DNA of 8,235 nt, taken from assembly GCA_027686065.1 (NCBI GenBank), contig JAQCTH010000108.1:1-8235 (forward strand), given 5' to 3'. Positions 5,167 through 8,235 of this stretch are shown here, one piece after another. Below the pieces are notes generated by a model that did no database searches, was not told the DNA's origin, and saw only the letters and a list, made by a program, of their open reading frames with translations. The position numbers and the translations under genes are program-made. Position 1 is the stretch's first letter. Each line of letters begins with the position of its first letter. The stretch comes from Clostridiaceae bacterium AF10-41. Its GTDB lineage: Bacteria > Bacillota > Clostridia > Clostridiales > Clostridiaceae.

Positions 5167-7785
5167 TTAATAATCATTATCCTCCTCTATATATTCTTTA
5201 TTTATACATCCTAAGAATCTACTTACTTCATTTTTTCTATTATATTCATCGTGTAAGTGAGACAATAAATATAAATGTTTTCTTGCTCTGGTTAATGCAA
5301 CATAAAAAGTTCTTTTTTCCTCTTCTAAAGTGTTAGATTTAATGGATATATAGGACGGAAATGTATTTTCTTGAAGTCCTACTATAAATACACTATCAAA
5401 TTCCAGCCCTTTGGATTGATGCACTGTTATTATTGGAATTCTTTTTTTATTGGTTCTATTTATAATTAGATTTTCAAGCTCTCCATTTGAAAGACCTGTC
5501 AATTTAATTATATCTAATAAAAAATCTCTATTGCTTTTTTTATTATCATCTAAATCTCTTACAAGAACATAAAAATCTCTAAGTCTTTCTATCTTTTCTC
5601 TTCCCTCCTTAGCATCTTCAATGTCTCTTCCTGAATATAATGTTTTTATATTAAATTTATTTATAATATCAACTATTATATCTTGAGGTCTTTTAACCTC
5701 GGCTTCCTTAAATAATTCATTAAGCTTATCACTAATATATGAAAATGATTTCAAGTGATTAGACATATAATTTATTCTTTGCATTGAAGTAGGAATCAAA
5801 TTTTCATTTATCGCTCTCACTAATAACTCACTAGTAGCTAATATATCATCCATAGCATCATGACTTGGTTTATTTTTTGTTTCAAATATATTACTAAGTG
5901 TCTCTAATTTATAATTAGTTAAATTAGTATAAAACCTTCTATATATATCTAAAGTATCATAAAAAGCTTTAAATTTAGGCCCTTCCAAGTTATTTCTATA
6001 TAATTCACTACTTAAAATATTTATATCGTATTGAACATTGTGTCCTACTATAACAACATCTTTTGAAAAATCTATAAACTCTCTTAATACTTTTTTCTTA
6101 TCTTCACCATTTTCATTTAAAAATTCATCACTAAATCCATGTACATTAAATGATGATTCTACAGGCTTGTCATTTTTCAAAAACTTTTCAAATCTATTAA
6201 TGACTTCTCCATATTTATTTATCTTTATAGCTGCTATTTGTATTATTTCGTCTTCTGTTACATTTGTTCCTGTGCTTTCTACATCAAACACTATTATATT
6301 ATCTTGTGCTAATTCATTTATTAATAGTGAATACTTTTCTCCATAATTTCTTGCATTTAAATCTATAAAATCACATAATGAAATTCCAATTTCTTTATAT
6401 TCTCTTGATTCAATAATTTGAAATGTCTTATCTCCTATTCCTGTTGGAAGTCTTTTTATTATTCTCTTTAAGCTTACATTATCATATTTATTTGCAATAA
6501 GCTTTAGAAAAGCTATAATATCTTTTACTTCTTGTCTTCTAAAAAACTTAAATTGATCTACTAATATGAATTCAAAATTTGATCCTTCATATCCAATTAT
6601 ACTCCCAAGTTCTCTACTTAATTTAATATTATAATTATTATCTCTACTTAAAATACAAAGCTTTGATATATCTTCACCTTTTTCTTTTAATGCTTTTACT
6701 TCTTCAAATATAAATCTAGCTTCATCTCTTAAATTATTGGATATATTTAATTTTATTTTTTCACCATTGTCTTTTGCCTCTGAAGATATTTCATTTTTAT
6801 ATAAAGATTTATATTGCAATTCAAAAGCATTCTTTAAAAAGCTTAAAGCTCCATTTGCAATAAACTTAGTTGATCTATAATTTTTAGAAAATACTATCTC
6901 AATTGGATTGTATTGTTTTTTATAAAACTCTAATATTTTTTGTGGCTCTGATCCTCTCCAACCATAAATAGTTTGAAACATATCTCCACATAACAAAATA
7001 TTATTTCCTTTAAATATCTTTTCAATTATAAAATATTCTAATGTACTTGTATCTTGAACTTCATCTATATTTATATACTTATATTTTTTTCTTAAATTTA
7101 AAATTAATTTATTATCCTTTAATATTTCTTTTGCCTTTGAAGTTAAGTCTGCAAAATCTAATCCATGATTACTATAAAGTAATGAGTTATATAAATTAAC
7201 TAGAAAATGTCCCTTTTCGAATAAAAGGTTCTTCATTTGATTATTTAATACACCTTTTTCACTACAAATTGAATTTATCTTAACTTCATTATACTTAAAT
7301 ATACTTGCTATAGTTTTATTATAATCATATAAAATAGTATCACTATATAAATCTAATTTTGCTCTTTCTATTTTAATTAGCTCTACAAACTGTTGTAGTT
7401 TAAAAATAGAATAATTATAATAGTTACATTCTTTTATTATTTCTCTACAATCTTCCTCATCAAAAACAATAAAATCAGTAAATATATCAGTCCTTTTCTT
7501 TGCATCATTTTTTATTAAATCATAACAAAAGCTATGAAAGGTTCTTATAGTGATATCCTTAGCCTCTTCCCCTACAATTTTTTCAATTCTCTCTCGCATT
7601 TCTGAGCAAGCCTTATTAGTAAAGGTTATACATAATATTTCACAAGCTTTTGCTTTATTACTTTTTATAATATTTGAAATTCTACTTGATAAAGTATTAG
7701 TTTTTCCAGTACCTGCCGAAGCAAGAAGTAGAATATTTTTTTCTAATTCATTTACAACTAAAGCTTGTTCTTGATTTAAAGTCAT
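5167..7785 (-). CDS. UvrD/PcrA-like SF1A DNA helicase with an inserted DnaQ-type (DEDDh) 3'-5' exonuclease domain
   Basis: An 872-residue protein predicted to combine ATP-driven 3'-5' DNA unwinding with 3'-5' nuclease activity in the cytoplasm. Helicase motifs in order: Q-motif NQEQ (4-7), Walker A ASAGTGKT (22-29), motif Ia TFTNKA (54-59), Walker B DEVQD (241-245), motif III GDMFQTIYGWRG (267-278), motif IV NYRST (302-306), the EVKDIIAFLKLIAN stretch (419-432), motif V VHQSKGLEF (788-796) and motif VI FYVALTRARKHLYL (827-840). Between the two parts of the 2B region, about residues 496-660, lies a complete exonuclease: ExoI FDVESTG (D501, E503), ExoII GHNVQYD (D587), ExoIII HDAMDD (H642, D647). 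All five DEDDh residues are present. PcrA is roughly 720-740 residues, so the insert explains the extra length. ATG 7785 has AGGAG eight bases upstream. The role is probably repair or recombination; whether it replaces or supplements a normal PcrA cannot be seen here. Confidence 0.93.
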   Translation of the reverse strand: MTLNQEQALVVNELEKNILLLASAGTGKTNTLSSRISNIIKSNKAKACEILCITFTNKACSEMRERIEKIVGEEAKDITIRTFHSFCYDLIKNDAKKRTDIFTDFIVFDEEDCREIIKECNYYNYSIFKLQQFVELIKIERAKLDLYSDTILYDYNKTIASIFKYNEVKINSICSEKGVLNNQMKNLLFEKGHFLVNLYNSLLYSNHGLDFADLTSKAKEILKDNKLILNLRKKYKYINIDEVQDTSTLEYFIIEKIFKGNNILLCGDMFQTIYGWRGSEPQKILEFYKKQYNPIEIVFSKNYRSTKFIANGALSFLKNAFELQYKSLYKNEISSEAKDNGEKIKLNISNNLRDEARFIFEEVKALKEKGEDISKLCILSRDNNYNIKLSRELGSIIGYEGSNFEFILVDQFKFFRRQEVKDIIAFLKLIANKYDNVSLKRIIKRLPTGIGDKTFQIIESREYKEIGISLCDFIDLNARNYGEKYSLLINELAQDNIIVFDVESTGTNVTEDEIIQIAAIKINKYGEVINRFEKFLKNDKPVESSFNVHGFSDEFLNENGEDKKKVLREFIDFSKDVVIVGHNVQYDINILSSELYRNNLEGPKFKAFYDTLDIYRRFYTNLTNYKLETLSNIFETKNKPSHDAMDDILATSELLVRAINENLIPTSMQRINYMSNHLKSFSYISDKLNELFKEAEVKRPQDIIVDIINKFNIKTLYSGRDIEDAKEGREKIERLRDFYVLVRDLDDNKKSNRDFLLDIIKLTGLSNGELENLIINRTNKKRIPIITVHQSKGLEFDSVFIVGLQENTFPSYISIKSNTLEEEKRTFYVALTRARKHLYLLSHLHDEYNRKNEVSRFLGCINKEYIEEDNDY

Positions 7786-7818
7786 ACTTATTACTCCTAG
7801 ATCTAGTATTTTAATTTC

Positions 7819-7827
7819 ATTATATCA
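7819..7827 (-). promoter_or_regulatory. Extended -10 promoter of the helicase-exonuclease gene
   Basis: The minus strand reads TGATATAAT (7827-7819): a perfect -10 hexamer with the TGN extension, which compensates for the lack of a recognisable -35 box. Transcription should start near 7812, about 25 bases before the ATG at 7785. Confidence 0.6.
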
Positions 7828-7835
7828 TATCCAAT

Positions 7836-7859
7836 AAATTGTTTTGCTAATCACAATTT
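7836..7859. repeat. Inverted repeat AAATTGT-N10-ACAATTT in the divergent intergenic region
   Basis: AAATTGT (7836-7842) and its exact reverse complement ACAATTT (7853-7859) flank ten bases, midway between the -10 boxes of the divergent helicase and membrane-protein promoters. The spacing, about two helical turns overall, would suit a dimeric regulator. It is A/T-rich and could be chance. Confidence 0.3.
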
Positions 7860-7862
7860 TGT

Positions 7863-7891
7863 TTGGTTTAAAAATATTGTTATGTTATAAT
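7863..7891 (+). promoter_or_regulatory. Sigma-A promoter (extended -10) of the right-edge membrane protein gene
   Basis: TTGGTT (7863-7868) and TATAAT (7886-7891) are 17 bases apart, and the -10 is preceded by TGT, giving an extended -10. Transcription should begin near 7898, about 25 bases before the TTG start at 7924. Confidence 0.7.
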
Positions 7892-7910
7892 AATCTAAAA
7901 TTTACATACT

Positions 7911-7914
7911 GGAG
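7911..7914 (+). promoter_or_regulatory. Ribosome binding site GGAG supporting a TTG start at 7924
   Basis: GGAG lies nine bases before TTG 7924. The only other start-like codon nearby in the same frame, TTG 7915, directly abuts GGAG and is too close to be used. No in-frame ATG occurs for more than 50 codons. Confidence 0.65.
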
Positions 7915-7923
7915 TTGATTAAA

Positions 7924-8235
7924 TTGAAGATTAAATATATATTTATTTTTGCTTTATTTTCACTTTTATATTTTTTAACAAATTATTATATAGGTAGAAA
8001 AATACTTAATGGATTTAATTACATTTTTAAAATTTCACCATTAGTTTTTTGGATAATCTTTTGGATTTTGGCCTTATCATATATAGTTTCAATGTTTCTT
8101 AATAAATTTATATCTCCTAATTTAACTAACTTTCTTTATTTAATTGGTTCTTATTGGATGGGATTATTAATGTACACTTTATTGACTTTTCCTATTATAG
8201 GAATCATAAATATAATAGTTAGTAAATCACCCTTA
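7924..8235 (+). CDS. Membrane protein, N-terminal part; probable YkoQ-like metallophosphoesterase (3' end outside window)
   Basis: From TTG 7924 the frame is open for 104 codons to the right edge, so the protein is truncated by the window. Three hydrophobic stretches are visible: residues 4-19, 39-58 and 69-99. The pattern YYIGRKILNG (21-30), then FWIIFWILALSYI (42-54), then IGSYWMGLLMYTLLTFPII (74-92) resembles the membrane leader found in front of the calcineurin-like phosphoesterase domain in YkoQ-type proteins of Firmicutes. The catalytic domain would lie beyond the window, so this identification is by remembered pattern and is tentative. The promoter at 7863-7891 and the GGAG site support the start. 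It is divergent from the helicase-exonuclease gene, with 138 bases between the two start codons. Confidence 0.75.
   Translation, partial: MKIKYIFIFALFSLLYFLTNYYIGRKILNGFNYIFKISPLVFWIIFWILALSYIVSMFLNKFISPNLTNFLYLIGSYWMGLLMYTLLTFPIIGIINIIVSKSPL

Noticed and set aside
6038..7774. Plus-strand frames within the helicase gene (6038-6346 and 7550-7774)
   Set aside because: They are antisense to conserved exonuclease and Walker A coding sequence, with no independent signals.
1..8235. Mobile element, prophage, CRISPR array or defence island
   Set aside because: No transposase, integrase, spaced direct repeats, tRNA-associated attachment site or recognisable Cas or toxin-antitoxin gene was seen, and base composition appears uniform across the window.

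Overview
The window reads as ordinary chromosome from a low-GC, AT-rich Firmicute, most likely a Clostridium-like anaerobe. The reasons are strongly A/T-biased codons, purine-rich Shine-Dalgarno sites (GGAGG-type), TTG used as a start codon, near-consensus sigma-A promoters and short hairpin-plus-T-run terminators. I cannot name the species. I see no phage genes, transposases, tRNAs, rRNAs or CRISPR repeats, and no gene-free stretch longer than about 200 bases.

Layout, left to right. (1) 1-766, minus: the N-terminal 255 residues of a highly charged helical protein that runs off the left edge; not recognised. (2) 767-964: intergenic region with a good sigma-A promoter for the next gene and a 10-bp palindrome in its spacer. 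(3) 965-2179, plus: a transporter of the glutamate/dicarboxylate:cation symporter (SDF/DAACS) fold with unusual substitutions at the ion and substrate sites. (4) 2178-2236: a 21-bp perfect hairpin that can terminate the convergent genes on both sides. (5) 2239-3123, minus: a membrane-anchored, ComEC-like metallo-beta-lactamase-fold protein, almost certainly starting at TTG 3123 and driven by a full-consensus promoter. (6) 3299-4536, minus: a two-gene operon for a split ThrE-type threonine/serine exporter, with its own promoter and a 3' hairpin. (7) 4650-5072, minus: an unrecognised 140-residue soluble protein, followed by a strong terminator. (8) 5167-7785, minus: an 872-residue UvrD/PcrA-like superfamily 1 helicase with a complete DnaQ-type (DEDDh) 3'-5' exonuclease domain inserted in its 2B subdomain. 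(9) 7924 to the right edge, plus: the start of a membrane protein resembling the N-terminal membrane region of YkoQ-like metallophosphoesterases, transcribed divergently from the helicase.

The genes look like independent transcription units rather than one pathway. Two deal with amino-acid-type transport in opposite directions (a DAACS-fold symporter, presumably uptake, and ThrE export). The helicase-nuclease is a DNA repair or processing candidate. The MBL protein probably acts outside the membrane. I found no convincing multi-gene novel system. The items most worth a second look are the helicase-exonuclease fusion, the altered symporter site and the two unrecognised genes.
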